Below, piece by piece: positions 24,332 through 33,315 of a DNA stretch of 64,000 nt (position 1 is the stretch's first letter; each line of letters starts with the position of its first letter). Below the pieces are notes generated by a model. It searched no databases, was not told where the DNA came from, and saw only the letters and a list, made by a program, of their open reading frames with translations. The translations under genes and the position numbers were made by a program. Source of the stretch: Streptomyces sp. SPB162 (GTDB lineage Bacteria > Actinomycetota > Actinomycetes > Streptomycetales > Streptomycetaceae); assembly GCF_029504575.1 (NCBI RefSeq), contig NZ_JAQFII010000001.1, forward strand, positions 3,293,001 through 3,357,000. The letters run 5' to 3'.

Positions 24332-26074
24332 ATGCTTGGATCGACATACAGCACCCGTAGCCCCGGCCCCGGACCCGCCGCACGCGGCGCGTCCGACACC
24401 GACGTCGGTGGCCGCCCGCTGCACAACACCGTCCCAAACCTCGACCGGTTCTTCCGGCCAGAGACCGTGGCGGTGGTCGGCGCGTCCGACACGGAAGGAC
24501 GGCCGAACACCGGCATCACCAGACAGCTCATCGCCTGGTCGCAGCGGGTCGGGGCCCGGCTCTTCCCGGTCAACCCCGGCCGCGGGACCGTCTTCGACCT
24601 GCCCTGCTATGCCTCGGTGACGGATCTGCCGGAGACCGTGGATCTCGCGGTGCTCCTCGTCGGTGACCCCCTTCCGGTTATCGAGCAGCTGGGCGAGGCC
24701 AAGGTCAGGTTCGCCGTCGCCTTCGCCTCCGGCTTCGCCGAGACCGGCGAGGAGGGCGCCGCTGCGCAGGCCCGCCTCGCCGAGGTCGTCGCCGCCTCGG
24801 GCATGAGACTGCTCGGCCCGAACACCAACCTCAACGCCTTCGAGAAGTTCCGCGATGACCTCACCGGGCCGGCCATCGCCCTGATCACCCAGTCCGGCCA
24901 CCAGGGCCGGCCCCTCTACACGCTGCAGGAACTGGGCATCCGGATCAGCCACTGGGCGCCCACCGGCAACGAGGCGGACCTCGAGACCGCCGACTTCATC
25001 TCGTACTTCGCCGAGCAGCCCGAGGTCGGGGCCATCGCCGCGTATGTGGAAGGGCTCAGGGACGGACGCTCGTTCACACTCGCCGCCGACCGCGCGGCCC
25101 GCAACAAGGTGCCGGTGGTGATGGTGAAGGTCGGCCGTACCGAGACCGGCGCCCGCATGGCCGCTTCCCACACCGGCAAACTGACCGGCTCCGACGCCGT
25201 GGTCGACGCGGCCCTCAAGCAGTTCGGCGTCATCCGCGTCGACGGGCTCGACCAGCTGCAGGACACCGCGGCCCTGCTCGCGCGCGCCAAGCCGCCCACG
25301 GCCGACGGCGTCGTCGTCTACTCCATATCCGGCGGCACCGGCGCTCACTTCTCCGACCTCGCCACCGCCGCGGGACTCGACATCCCGCTCCTGTCCGACG
25401 AGAAGCAGACCGAACTCCACCAGTGGATCCCGGAGTACCTCAACGTCGCGAACCCGATCGACAACGGCGGCCACCCGGTCGGCGACTGGCGCGGCCGGAA
25501 GATCATCGACGCGATCCTCGCCGACCCGTCCGTCGGCGTGCTCATCTGTCCGATCACCGGTCCGTTCCCACCCATGAGCGACAAGCTCGCCCAGGATCTG
25601 GCCGACGCGGCGGAGAGCACCGACAAGCTGGTGTGCGTGGTGTGGGGCTCGCCGCTCGGCACCGAGGACGCCTATCGCACCACCCTCCTCGGCTCGTCCC
25701 GGCTCGCGACCTTCCGCACCTTCGGCAACTGCGTCAGCGCCGTCAAGGCCTACCTCGACCACCACCGCTTCGCCGCCGCCTACCGCTCCCCCTTCGACGA
25801 GGCCCCCGCGCACCCGCTCCTCCTCCGCACGCAAGGCGCAGGCCCTGATGCGCGCGGGCCACCAGCTCAGCGAGCACGCGGCGAAGCAGATGCTGCGCGC
25901 GTACGGGATCCGCGTACCGCGCGAGCAGCTGGTGACCAGCGCGGCCGGCGCCGTCCGGGCCGCGGGCCTGGTCGGCTACCCCGTCGTCATGAAGGCGTCC
26001 GGCGCCCAGCTCGGCCACAAGACCGAACTCGGGCTGGTCAAGATCGGACTGACCTCCGCCAGCCAGGTCCGTGA
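24332..26074 (+). CDS. ADP-forming acyl-CoA synthetase, CoA-binding and ligase domains (frame-broken)
   Basis: ATG 24332 follows an AGGAGCG motif. Residues to about 495 match NDP-forming acetyl/acyl-CoA synthetases: CoA-binding Rossmann domain (RPETVAVVGASDTEGRPNTG), the GPNT segment, and the ligase-CoA domain with the phospho-His region AASHTGKLTGSDA. After about nt 25810 this frame becomes non-homologous and runs on to 26074. The expected continuation is in the +1 frame (25815-26510). Removing one C from the five-C run at 25803-25807 fuses the two parts into a 725-residue enzyme. First gene after operators 6 and 7. Confidence 0.75.
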   Translation: MLGSTYSTRSPGPGPAARGASDTDVGGRPLHNTVPNLDRFFRPETVAVVGASDTEGRPNTGITRQLIAWSQRVGARLFPVNPGRGTVFDLPCYASVTDLPETVDLAVLLVGDPLPVIEQLGEAKVRFAVAFASGFAETGEEGAAAQARLAEVVAASGMRLLGPNTNLNAFEKFRDDLTGPAIALITQSGHQGRPLYTLQELGIRISHWAPTGNEADLETADFISYFAEQPEVGAIAAYVEGLRDGRSFTLAADRAARNKVPVVMVKVGRTETGARMAASHTGKLTGSDAVVDAALKQFGVIRVDGLDQLQDTAALLARAKPPTADGVVVYSISGGTGAHFSDLATAAGLDIPLLSDEKQTELHQWIPEYLNVANPIDNGGHPVGDWRGRKIIDAILADPSVGVLICPITGPFPPMSDKLAQDLADAAESTDKLVCVVWGSPLGTEDAYRTTLLGSSRLATFRTFGNCVSAVKAYLDHHRFAAAYRSPFDEAPAHPLLLRTQGAGPDARGPPAQRARGEADAARVRDPRTARAAGDQRGRRRPGRGPGRLPRRHEGVRRPARPQDRTRAGQDRTDLRQPGP

Positions 26075-26510
26075 CGCCTATCGCGACCTGACCGACATCG
26101 CTCGCTACGAGGGGGTGGACCTCGACGGCATCCTCGTCTGCCAGATGGTCGAACGCGGCGTCGAGATGGTCGTCGGCGTCACCCAGGACCCGCTCTTCGG
26201 CCCGACCGTCACCGTCGGCCTCGGCGGCGTCCTCGTCGAGATCCTCGCCGACGCCGCCGTCCGCGTGCCGCCGTTCAGCGAGAACACGGCCCGCGACATG
26301 CTCGGCGAACTGCGCGGCCACCGGCTCCTCGAAGGGGTCAGAGGGGCCCCGCCGGCCGATGTCGACGCGCTCGTCGATGTCGTCATGCGCGTGCAGCGGA
26401 TGGCGATGGAACTCGGCGGCGACCTCTCCGAACTCGACATCAACCCACTGATGGTGCTGCCGCGCGGACAGGGAGCGGTGGCGCTCGACGCCCTCGCGAT
26501 CTGCCGGTGA
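25848..26510 (+). CDS. ATP-grasp domain of the ADP-forming acyl-CoA synthetase (second fragment)
   Basis: From ATG 25848, 220 residues; in-frame homology starts earlier (SSSARKAQA from 25818). It holds the ATP-grasp_5 domain: AYGIRVPREQLVTS, YPVVMKASGAQLGHKTELG and GVEMVVGVTQDPLFGPTVTVG, with LDINPLMV near the end. Alone it would lack the CoA-binding domains. Separate alpha/beta subunits exist in archaeal enzymes, but here the joined length (2,179 nt) is one base over a whole number of codons, favouring a frame break over a true split. Confidence 0.75.
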   Translation: MRAGHQLSEHAAKQMLRAYGIRVPREQLVTSAAGAVRAAGLVGYPVVMKASGAQLGHKTELGLVKIGLTSASQVRDAYRDLTDIARYEGVDLDGILVCQMVERGVEMVVGVTQDPLFGPTVTVGLGGVLVEILADAAVRVPPFSENTARDMLGELRGHRLLEGVRGAPPADVDALVDVVMRVQRMAMELGGDLSELDINPLMVLPRGQGAVALDALAICR

Positions 26511-26688
26511 ACGGCCCGGGTGGCCTGCGCGGCCCGCACCGTCCGCACCGCCCCGCCGGCACGGACCGCGCGGCCGTAGCGACCCGCTCGGCGGCCGGTC
26601 GACGCCGTGTCGACGACGCTCCCCAGCGATCCGCTCACCGCTCACCACCGCGCGCGCAGCCCTCCGTACAGCAAGGAGCCACTCCCCC

Positions 26689-27516
26689 ATGACGGACACC
26701 CTCCGTGACGATTCCGTTGATCCTGCTCACTCATTGGTACTGCACGCCACTGACAACGGCGTCTCGTGGATCACCCTCAACCGCCCGGAAGCGATGAACG
26801 CCGTCACCTGGGACCAGCGCGAACGCATCATCGCGCTGCTCGACGCGGCCTCCGCCGACCCCGCCGTCCGGGCCGTCGTCATCACCGCCACCGGCCGCGC
26901 GTTCTGCGCGGGAGCCGACCTCAGCGGGGGCGCGGCCGCACCCGGCGAGCGCGTCGCGGGCGATGTCGCCCGGACGATCCGGCGCGGCGCGCAGCGCCTG
27001 GTCGCCGCCGTCCTGGACTGCGAGAAGCCGGTGATCGCCGCGGTGAACGGCACCGCGGCCGGCATCGGCGCGCACCTGGCCTTCGCCTGCGACCTCGTCC
27101 TCGCGTCCGACCGCGCGAAGTTCATCGAGGTCTTCGTCCGCCGCGGTCTCGTGCCCGACGGGGGCGGCGCGTATCTGCTGTCGCGGCTCGTCGGCCCGCA
27201 GAAGGCGAAGGAGCTGATGTTCTTCGGCGACGACCTTCCGGCGCCCGCCGCGGAACGCCTCGGCCTCGTCAACCGCGTCGTCCCCGCCGACGATCTGCAG
27301 AAGACCGCCCGCGACTGGGCCGAACGCCTCGCCGCCGGCCCGACCCGTTCCATCGCGCTGACCAAGCAGCTGGTCAACGCCTCGCTGGACGGCGACCGTT
27401 CGACGGCCTTCGCGGCGGAGGCGGCCGCCCAGGAGATCAACATGACGACGGACGACGCCCAGGAAGGCGTCCGAAGCTTCGTAGAGCGCAGATCCCCACA
27501 GTTCGGCGGCCGGTGA
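26689..27516 (+). CDS. enoyl-CoA hydratase/isomerase
   Basis: 275 residues, ATG 26689 preceded by AAGGAG. Crotonase motifs: VSWITLNRPEAMNAV, VITATGRAFCAGADLSGG, and AAVNGTAAGIGAHLAFACDLVLAS for the oxyanion hole; FVRRGLVPDGGGAYLLSRL is the second conserved block of hydratases/isomerases. It follows the acyl-CoA synthetase in the same direction across 178 bp with no gene, and is probably in that operon. Confidence 0.9.
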   Translation: MTDTLRDDSVDPAHSLVLHATDNGVSWITLNRPEAMNAVTWDQRERIIALLDAASADPAVRAVVITATGRAFCAGADLSGGAAAPGERVAGDVARTIRRGAQRLVAAVLDCEKPVIAAVNGTAAGIGAHLAFACDLVLASDRAKFIEVFVRRGLVPDGGGAYLLSRLVGPQKAKELMFFGDDLPAPAAERLGLVNRVVPADDLQKTARDWAERLAAGPTRSIALTKQLVNASLDGDRSTAFAAEAAAQEINMTTDDAQEGVRSFVERRSPQFGGR

Positions 27517-27550
27517 CGGCGCGAAGCGGGGCGCGGATCCCTCTTTCCAT

Positions 27551-27565
27551 CTGACGTACCGTCAG
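27551..27565. promoter_or_regulatory. operator palindrome 8
   Basis: CTGACGTACCGTCAG, ending 5 bases before the first ATG of the flavin reductase gene. Confidence 0.8.
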
Positions 27566-27570
27566 GTTCA

Positions 27571-28215
27571 ATGGTCGGTGTGATGGGACACGCAGGGATG
27601 GCGGCCACCGCCGTCCGGTACCTCAGGTCGGTCGGAGCCGCCACGGCGGCGGCGCCCGTGGAGCCGCTGCCGCGCCCGGACTTGCGGACCGTGGGCCCGG
27701 ACGAACGGGCACCGGTCAATCCGGCGACGTTCCGCAGGGTACTGGGCACGTTCGCATCCGGGGTGACGATCGTCACCGCCCCCGGGGCGGCGGGACCGAC
27801 GGGGTTCGCGTGCCAGTCCTTCGCGTCGTTGTCGCTCGATCCGCCACTGGTCGCGTTCATGGTGGCGCGCACTTCCACGACCTGGCCGAAGATCGCGCGG
27901 GCCGGCGTCTTCTGCGTCAACATCCTCGGCGACGGGCAGAGCGCGCTGTGCCGCGGCTTCGCCGTGAGCGGAGCGGACAAGTTCGCGGGGGTCGACTGGA
28001 CGCCGGCGCCCGTCACGGGGTCGCCGCGACTGGCGGGCGTACCCGCGTGGATCGACTGCACGATCCACGCCGTGCACACCGGCGGCGACCATCTGATCGT
28101 CGTCGGACGGGTCGACGAACTCGGCTGCCCGGAGCCCGCCGACGCGGACGGAACCACCCCCGAGGCCGGGCCGCTGCTCTTCTACCGTGGACGATTCGGC
28201 CGGTTCGCCCAGTAG
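27571..28215 (+). CDS. flavin reductase (HpaC/HsaB-like) domain protein
   Basis: 214 residues from ATG 27571; no Shine-Dalgarno fits between operator and ATG, so a leaderless start or ATG 27598 is possible. The flavin-reductase-like split barrel starts near residue 48 (NPATFRRVLGTFASGVTIVT), followed by GFACQSFASLSLDPPLVAFM and the C-terminal LLFYRGRFGRF. Such proteins supply reduced FMN/FAD to two-component oxygenases. The preceding 45 residues are atypical and may be untranslated. Confidence 0.88.
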   Translation: MVGVMGHAGMAATAVRYLRSVGAATAAAPVEPLPRPDLRTVGPDERAPVNPATFRRVLGTFASGVTIVTAPGAAGPTGFACQSFASLSLDPPLVAFMVARTSTTWPKIARAGVFCVNILGDGQSALCRGFAVSGADKFAGVDWTPAPVTGSPRLAGVPAWIDCTIHAVHTGGDHLIVVGRVDELGCPEPADADGTTPEAGPLLFYRGRFGRFAQ

Positions 28216-28239
28216 TCCCGACGCGAGCACCGCGACAGC

Positions 28240-29583
28240 TCACACCGGCACCGCGACCGGGAGCCCCTTCGACCGTCCCCGCCGGATCACCAGGACCATC
28301 AGCGCGGCGACCGCGCACAGCGCGCCCGAGCTGTACCAGACGACGTCGTAGGAGCCGAAGGCGTCACGCGCGACACCGCCCAGGAAGGCCACGACGGCGG
28401 CGCCGATCTGGTGCGCGGCCAGGACCCAGCCGAAGACGATGGCGCTGTCGTCGCCGTAGTACTCACGGCACAGCGCGATGGTCGGCGGAACCGTGGCGAC
28501 CCAGTCTAGGCCGTAGAAGACGATGAAGACGATCATCGGCGGGTGCACGGCGCCGGCCATCAGCTGGGGCAGGAACATCAACGACAGTCCGCGCATCCCG
28601 TAGTAGACGGCGAGCAGCCGGCGCGGCTCGAAGCGGTCGGTGAACCAACCGGACGCGATGGTTCCGGCGATATCGAAGATCCCGATGACGGCCAGCAGCG
28701 AAGCCGCTGCCGTAACCGGCATCCCGTGGTCGTGGGCGGCGGGTACGAAGTGGGTCCTGATCAGGCCGTTCGTCGACGCTCCGCAGATCGCGAAGGATCC
28801 CGCGAGCAGCCAGAAGGGGCCCGTACGGGCGGCGACCGACAGCGCCCTGAGCGCCCGCCGCGCCGCGCCGCGCACCGGCACCGGCTTCGGGGTGAACTCC
28901 GGCGCGCCGTACGCCGACAGGCCGACGTCGGCGGGGTGGTCACGCAGCAGCAGCCAGACGAACGGGACGACGGCGAGCGCCGAGAGGGCGACGGTCGCGG
29001 CCGCGGGCCGCCAGCCGTGCTGCTCGACGATCCAGGAGAGCAGCGGCAGGAAGACCAGCTGTCCGGCCGCGCCGGCCGCCGTCAGGATGCCGGTCACCAG
29101 TCCGCGGCGGGTGACGAACCACCGGTTGGCGACGGTGGCGGCGAAGGCGAGCGCCATGCACCCGCTGCCGATGCCGACGAGGATGCCCCAGCAGAGGATC
29201 AGCTGCCAGGTCTGCGTCATGAAGGCGGTGAGGCCGGCGCCGAGCGCGATGGTGGTGAGCGCGGCCGCGACGACGCGGCGGATGCCGAATCGATCCATCA
29301 GGGCGGCGGCGAACGGTGCGGTGAGTCCGTACAGCGCGAGGTTGATGGAGACCGCGAAGCCGATCATGCCGCGTGACCAGCCGAACTCCGCGTGGAGGGG
29401 CTCGATCAGCAGACCGGGCAAGGAGGCGAACGCGGCCGCGCCGATGATCGTGACGAAGGTGACGGCCGCCACGAACCAGGCGCGGTGAATCCTGGGCTCG
29501 CGGCCGGGGGCGGGCGCGGCCGCGGGGCTTCTGGGGGCTGCCGGTATCGGATTCTGTGGAGGAGCTTGAGGTGTCTGCGTCAC
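28240..29583 (-). CDS. MFS transporter
   Basis: 447 residues from GTG 29583. About twelve hydrophobic segments; N-terminal half with GWSRGMIGFAVSINLALYGL and MDRFGIRRVV (motif A-like), central cytoplasmic loop near residue 215-240, C-terminal half with VIGIFDIAGTIASGWFTDRF. It resembles oxalate/formate- or monocarboxylate-type MFS carriers. It lies next to a divergent GlxA-type regulator and may import or export the catabolic substrate; no operator copy is seen here. Confidence 0.87.
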   Translation of the reverse strand: MTQTPQAPPQNPIPAAPRSPAAAPAPGREPRIHRAWFVAAVTFVTIIGAAAFASLPGLLIEPLHAEFGWSRGMIGFAVSINLALYGLTAPFAAALMDRFGIRRVVAAALTTIALGAGLTAFMTQTWQLILCWGILVGIGSGCMALAFAATVANRWFVTRRGLVTGILTAAGAAGQLVFLPLLSWIVEQHGWRPAAATVALSALAVVPFVWLLLRDHPADVGLSAYGAPEFTPKPVPVRGAARRALRALSVAARTGPFWLLAGSFAICGASTNGLIRTHFVPAAHDHGMPVTAAASLLAVIGIFDIAGTIASGWFTDRFEPRRLLAVYYGMRGLSLMFLPQLMAGAVHPPMIVFIVFYGLDWVATVPPTIALCREYYGDDSAIVFGWVLAAHQIGAAVVAFLGGVARDAFGSYDVVWYSSGALCAVAALMVLVIRRGRSKGLPVAVPV

Positions 29584-29653
29584 ACGGTCAGCTTCGGGCC
29601 TGTGCCGATGCCGGACGAGTGGCCGGATGGCCACGATGTGAAAGAATCGGGCC

Positions 29654-30712
29654 ATGGCGACTTCGGGCGAGGGCGGACACACCATCGGAACGGGAGACGA
29701 AGCGGCCGCCGGCGCCTGTGCGGGACCGTTCCGGCACCAGGACCGGCACCGGGTGGCAGTCCTGGTGATGTCCGGCGTCATCCCCTTCGAGCTGGGGATC
29801 CCGGCCCGGATCTTCGGCGGCGCCAGGACCCAAGAGGGCCGGAAGCTCTACGAGGTCGTGACCTGCTCGGCCGTGCCGGGGCTCGTCCAGACCGACGCGG
29901 ACTTCCCGATCGTCGTCGAGCACGGGCCCGAGGCCTTGGAGGCGGCCGACACCGTCGTCGTCCCCGCCACGCACGAACTCGACGACCTCTACGTCTCCGG
30001 CCGGCTGGGCGGCCCGCTGGCCGCCGCCTTCGCGCGCATCAGGCCCGGCACCCGCGTCGTGTCGATCTGCACGGGCAGCTACCTGCTGGCCGCCGCCGGT
30101 CTGCTGGACGGCCGGCCCGCCACCACGCACTGGGACAGCGCCGACCACTTCCAGCGTCTCTTCCCGCAGGTCAGGGTCGATCCCGACGTCCTGTACATCG
30201 ACGACGGCGACATCCTCACCTCTGCCGGCGTCGCCTCCGGGATCGATCTCTGCCTGCACATCGTGCGCCGCGACCACGGCACGGCGATCGCGAACGCCGT
30301 CGCCCGCCGTACCGTCGTCCCACCGCACCGCGACGGCGGCCAGGCGCAGTACATCCAGCGTCCGCTCCCCGAACCGCAGCAGGCCGGCACCGCGGCGGCC
30401 CGCGCCTGGGCGCTGGGCCGTCTCGACCAGCCGCTCACGCTGCGCGAACTCGCCGAGCGCGAGTCGATGAGCGTACGGACCTTCACCCGGCGGTTCCGTG
30501 AGGAGGTCGGGATCAGCCCCGGGCAGTGGGTCGTGCAGCAGCGCGTCGAACGCGCCCGCCATCTGCTGGAGTCCAGCGACCTGAGCGTCGACCAGGTCGC
30601 GCACCAGGCCGGGTTCGGCACGGCGACATCCATGCGGCAGCACCTGCACGCGGCGCTGGGCGTCTCACCGTCCGCCTACCGCCGCACCTTCCACGCCACG
30701 CCCACCGCCTGA
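29654..30712 (+). CDS. GlxA-family AraC-type regulator (DJ-1/PfpI plus AraC HTH)
   Basis: 352 residues, ATG 29654. N-terminal class-I amidotransferase-like domain (VLVMSGVIPFELGIPARIFG, then the nucleophile-elbow-like VSICTGSYLLAAAGLLDG). C-terminal AraC helix-turn-helix pair (LTLRELAERESMSVRTFTRR and LSVDQVAHQAGFGTATSMRQ). Members respond to small metabolites and usually activate neighbouring genes; the divergent MFS gene is the likely target. Confidence 0.92.
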   Translation: MATSGEGGHTIGTGDEAAAGACAGPFRHQDRHRVAVLVMSGVIPFELGIPARIFGGARTQEGRKLYEVVTCSAVPGLVQTDADFPIVVEHGPEALEAADTVVVPATHELDDLYVSGRLGGPLAAAFARIRPGTRVVSICTGSYLLAAAGLLDGRPATTHWDSADHFQRLFPQVRVDPDVLYIDDGDILTSAGVASGIDLCLHIVRRDHGTAIANAVARRTVVPPHRDGGQAQYIQRPLPEPQQAGTAAARAWALGRLDQPLTLRELAERESMSVRTFTRRFREEVGISPGQWVVQQRVERARHLLESSDLSVDQVAHQAGFGTATSMRQHLHAALGVSPSAYRRTFHATPTA

Positions 30713-30736
30713 ACGCCCCCTGGGCGTACGAGCCCG

Positions 30737-31804
30737 TCAGAACGTGAGTACCCCCCGGGCCACCCGGCCGTGGTGCGCGTCGTCGGCGGCCTTCGCGAAG
30801 TCCTCGACGGGGTAGGTCTCGGTGACCAGCTCGTCGAGCAGCAGCCTGCCCTGCCTGTACAGCTCCGCGTAGAGCGCGATGTCGCGCTGGGGGCGGGACG
30901 AGCCGTAGCGGCAGCCCAGGATGGACTTGTCCAGATACATGGACGACACCAGGAAGCTCGCTTCGGCGTCGGCCGGCGGGACACCCAGCAGGACGGCCTG
31001 GCCGTGCCGGTCGAGGAGGTCGACGGCCTGCCGGATGAGTTTGACGTTGCCGACGCATTCGAAGGTGTGGTCGGCGCCGGTCGGGAGCAGCTCGCGGACG
31101 GCCGTGACGGTGTCGTCCACGGCGGACGCGTCGATGAAGTCGGTGGCGCCGAACTGCCGGGCCACGTCCTCCTTGGCGGGGTTGGCGTCCACGGCGACGA
31201 TCCGGGTGGCGCCCGCTATCCGGCACCCCTGCAGGACGTTCAGACCGATTCCGCCGGTGCCGATGACGACGACCGTGTCCCCCCGGTCGACCTTCGCGCG
31301 GTTGAGCGCGGCGCCGACGCCCGTCAGGACGCCGCAGCCGATCAGTGCGGCGGAGGTGAAGGGGATCCCCTTCGGAATCTTGACCGCCTGGACGGCCTTG
31401 ACCACGGTCTTCTCCGCGAAGGCCGAGTTCGAGGCGAAGTTGAACAGGTCCTTGCCCTGCCGGGAGAAGGGCTTGCCCGGGTAGCCGATCGCCTTGCGGC
31501 ACATGGTCGGACGGCCGCGGTCGCACTGCGCGCACGTGCCGCAGTTGGCGAGGGTCGACAGCGACACGTGGTCGCCGGGCTCCACGTGGGTGACCCCGGG
31601 GCCGACCGCCTCGACGATGCCGGCGCCCTCGTGGCCGAGGACCACGGGGACGGGGAACGGGATCGTGCCGTCGATGACGGACAGATCGCTGTGGCACAGG
31701 CCCGCGGCCTGGATGGCGACCAGCACCTCACCGGGGCCGGGGCCGCGGACCTCCAGGTCGTCGACCACCTGGGGCTGCGTGCCGTCGAAAATGACGCCTC
31801 TCAT
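30737..31804 (-). CDS. zinc-dependent (NDMA-type) alcohol dehydrogenase
   Basis: 355 residues, ATG 31804 with AGGACA upstream (an ATG at 31834 is also in frame). MDR motifs: catalytic-zinc Cys in GLCHSDL, GHEGAGIVEAVG, the structural-zinc cluster CGTCAQCDRGRPTMC, and NAD-binding VVVIGTGGIGLNVLQG. Oxidises primary or secondary alcohols to aldehydes or ketones. Last gene of the SDR-ACAD-ALDH-ADH operon, 32 bp after ALDH; the ADH/ALDH pair would convert an alcohol to an acid for CoA activation. Confidence 0.92.
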   Translation of the reverse strand: MRGVIFDGTQPQVVDDLEVRGPGPGEVLVAIQAAGLCHSDLSVIDGTIPFPVPVVLGHEGAGIVEAVGPGVTHVEPGDHVSLSTLANCGTCAQCDRGRPTMCRKAIGYPGKPFSRQGKDLFNFASNSAFAEKTVVKAVQAVKIPKGIPFTSAALIGCGVLTGVGAALNRAKVDRGDTVVVIGTGGIGLNVLQGCRIAGATRIVAVDANPAKEDVARQFGATDFIDASAVDDTVTAVRELLPTGADHTFECVGNVKLIRQAVDLLDRHGQAVLLGVPPADAEASFLVSSMYLDKSILGCRYGSSRPQRDIALYAELYRQGRLLLDELVTETYPVEDFAKAADDAHHGRVARGVLTF

Positions 31805-31836
31805 GGACTGTCCTGTTCCCTCGAGGGCCTTCACGT

Positions 31837-33315
31837 TCAGGAAGGCCAGACGACCGATTGCAGTTCGCTGTACGCGTGCAGTCCGAACGAGCCGCCGTCC
31901 CGGCCGACCCCGCTCTCCTTGAAGCCGCCGAACGGCGTCTCCGGGTGGCGCTGAACGGTGTTGATGCCGACGTTGCCGCTGCGCAGGCGGGCGGCGAGCG
32001 CCCAGGCACGGCCCGCGTCGTCGGAGAACACGTAGTCGTAGAGCCCGTAAGGGGTGCCGTTGGCGATCTCGACGGCCTCGTCCTCGGTGTCGTAGGCGAG
32101 GGCGACGACGACCGGGCCGAAGAGTTCCTCCTGGGCGACGGTCATGTCGGCGGTGACGTCCGCGATCAGGGTGGGGGCGACGTAGAAGCCGGGCTTGAGG
32201 TCGGGGCGCTCGCCGCCGGTGACGACGCGGGCGCCCTGCGCGCGGGCGCCGGCGATGTACGCCTCGACGCGGTCACGTTGGGCCGCGCTGATGAGCGGGC
32301 CGACGACGGTTGAGTTATCCACAGGGTCCCCGATGATCAAGGCTCCGGCGTACTGTTCAAGGGCGGAGATCACCTGCTCGTACTGGTCGCGGTGGACCAG
32401 TACGCGGGTGGGCGCCGTGCATATCTGACCGCTGTGGAAGGCCCAGGTGGAGGCGACCGCCCCGACCGCCGCCTTGAGGACCGCTCCACCCGAATCCGGC
32501 AGGACGATCGCCGCACCCTTGCCGCCGAGTTCCATCAGCGTGCGCTTCAGCGTTCGGCCGGACGCTGAAGCGATCGCCTTACCGACCGCCGTCGACCCGG
32601 TGAAGCTGATCATGTCGACGCCCGGGTGCGCGACGAGCGCCTCGCCCGCCGCCGCGCCCGATCCCGCGATCACGTTGAACACGCCGTCGGGCAGGCCCGC
32701 TTCCTTGCAGATCTCACCGAGCAGCAGGCAGGTGAGCGGGTCCTGCGGGGCGGGCTTGGCCACCACCGTGTTGCCCATCGCCAAGGCGGGGGCGAGCTTT
32801 CCCGCGAGGTTGGCGAGCGGGAAGTTGTACGAGGTGACGCAGCCGACGACGCCGACCGGGCGGCGTACGGCGGCGGCGCCGATCAGTCCACCAGGAGCGA
32901 GAGGAGAGGCTTTGACAGGTTGTGGGGGCAGCGGGATGACATCGGGTTCGACCGCGCCGCGGGCATAGCGGCGGAAACGGTCGGCGGCCGGCGGGAGTTG
33001 CAGGGCGGAGGCGACGCGCGCGGTGGCGCCCGTCTCGGCCTGGAGGAGGGGGACCAGTTCGGCGGCGCGGGCGGAGATCGCGTCGGCTATCCGGTCGAGG
33101 ACGGCGGCACGGTCGCGCGGGGCGGTGCGCGACCACCCGTCAAAGGCGGCGCGGGCCGCCCGGACGGCCGCGTCCACGTCGGCGGCGCTCGCCTCGGGGG
33201 CGCGGCCGACGATCTCCTCGGTGGCCGGGTTGATGATCGCGTAGTGGCCCTGGGCCGGCTCGTGCCACCGTCCGTCGATCCAGTGTGCGTAGCTCGGAGG
33301 TACAGGTCGGCTCAT
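31837..33315 (-). CDS. aldehyde dehydrogenase
   Basis: 492 residues from ATG 33315, overlapping the upstream dehydrogenase stop (ATGA). ALDH motifs: VTSYNFPLANLAGKLAPAL, ISFTGSTAVGKAIA, catalytic Glu in MELGGKGAAIVL, catalytic Cys in FHSGQICTAPTRVLV and the EELFGPVV block; PFGGFKESGVGRDGG near the end. NAD(P)+-dependent oxidation of an aldehyde to an acid. A DnaA-box nonamer at 32315-32323 is within coding sequence and probably chance. Confidence 0.93.
   Translation of the reverse strand: MSRPVPPSYAHWIDGRWHEPAQGHYAIINPATEEIVGRAPEASAADVDAAVRAARAAFDGWSRTAPRDRAAVLDRIADAISARAAELVPLLQAETGATARVASALQLPPAADRFRRYARGAVEPDVIPLPPQPVKASPLAPGGLIGAAAVRRPVGVVGCVTSYNFPLANLAGKLAPALAMGNTVVAKPAPQDPLTCLLLGEICKEAGLPDGVFNVIAGSGAAAGEALVAHPGVDMISFTGSTAVGKAIASASGRTLKRTLMELGGKGAAIVLPDSGGAVLKAAVGAVASTWAFHSGQICTAPTRVLVHRDQYEQVISALEQYAGALIIGDPVDNSTVVGPLISAAQRDRVEAYIAGARAQGARVVTGGERPDLKPGFYVAPTLIADVTADMTVAQEELFGPVVVALAYDTEDEAVEIANGTPYGLYDYVFSDDAGRAWALAARLRSGNVGINTVQRHPETPFGGFKESGVGRDGGSFGLHAYSELQSVVWPS

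Noticed and set aside
29572-29586. Possible further operator copy before the MFS gene
   Set aside because: The two half-sites do not align as CTGAC-N5-GTCAG.
32315-32323. DnaA box TTATCCACA
   Set aside because: Single nonamer inside the aldehyde dehydrogenase coding sequence; chance match likely.
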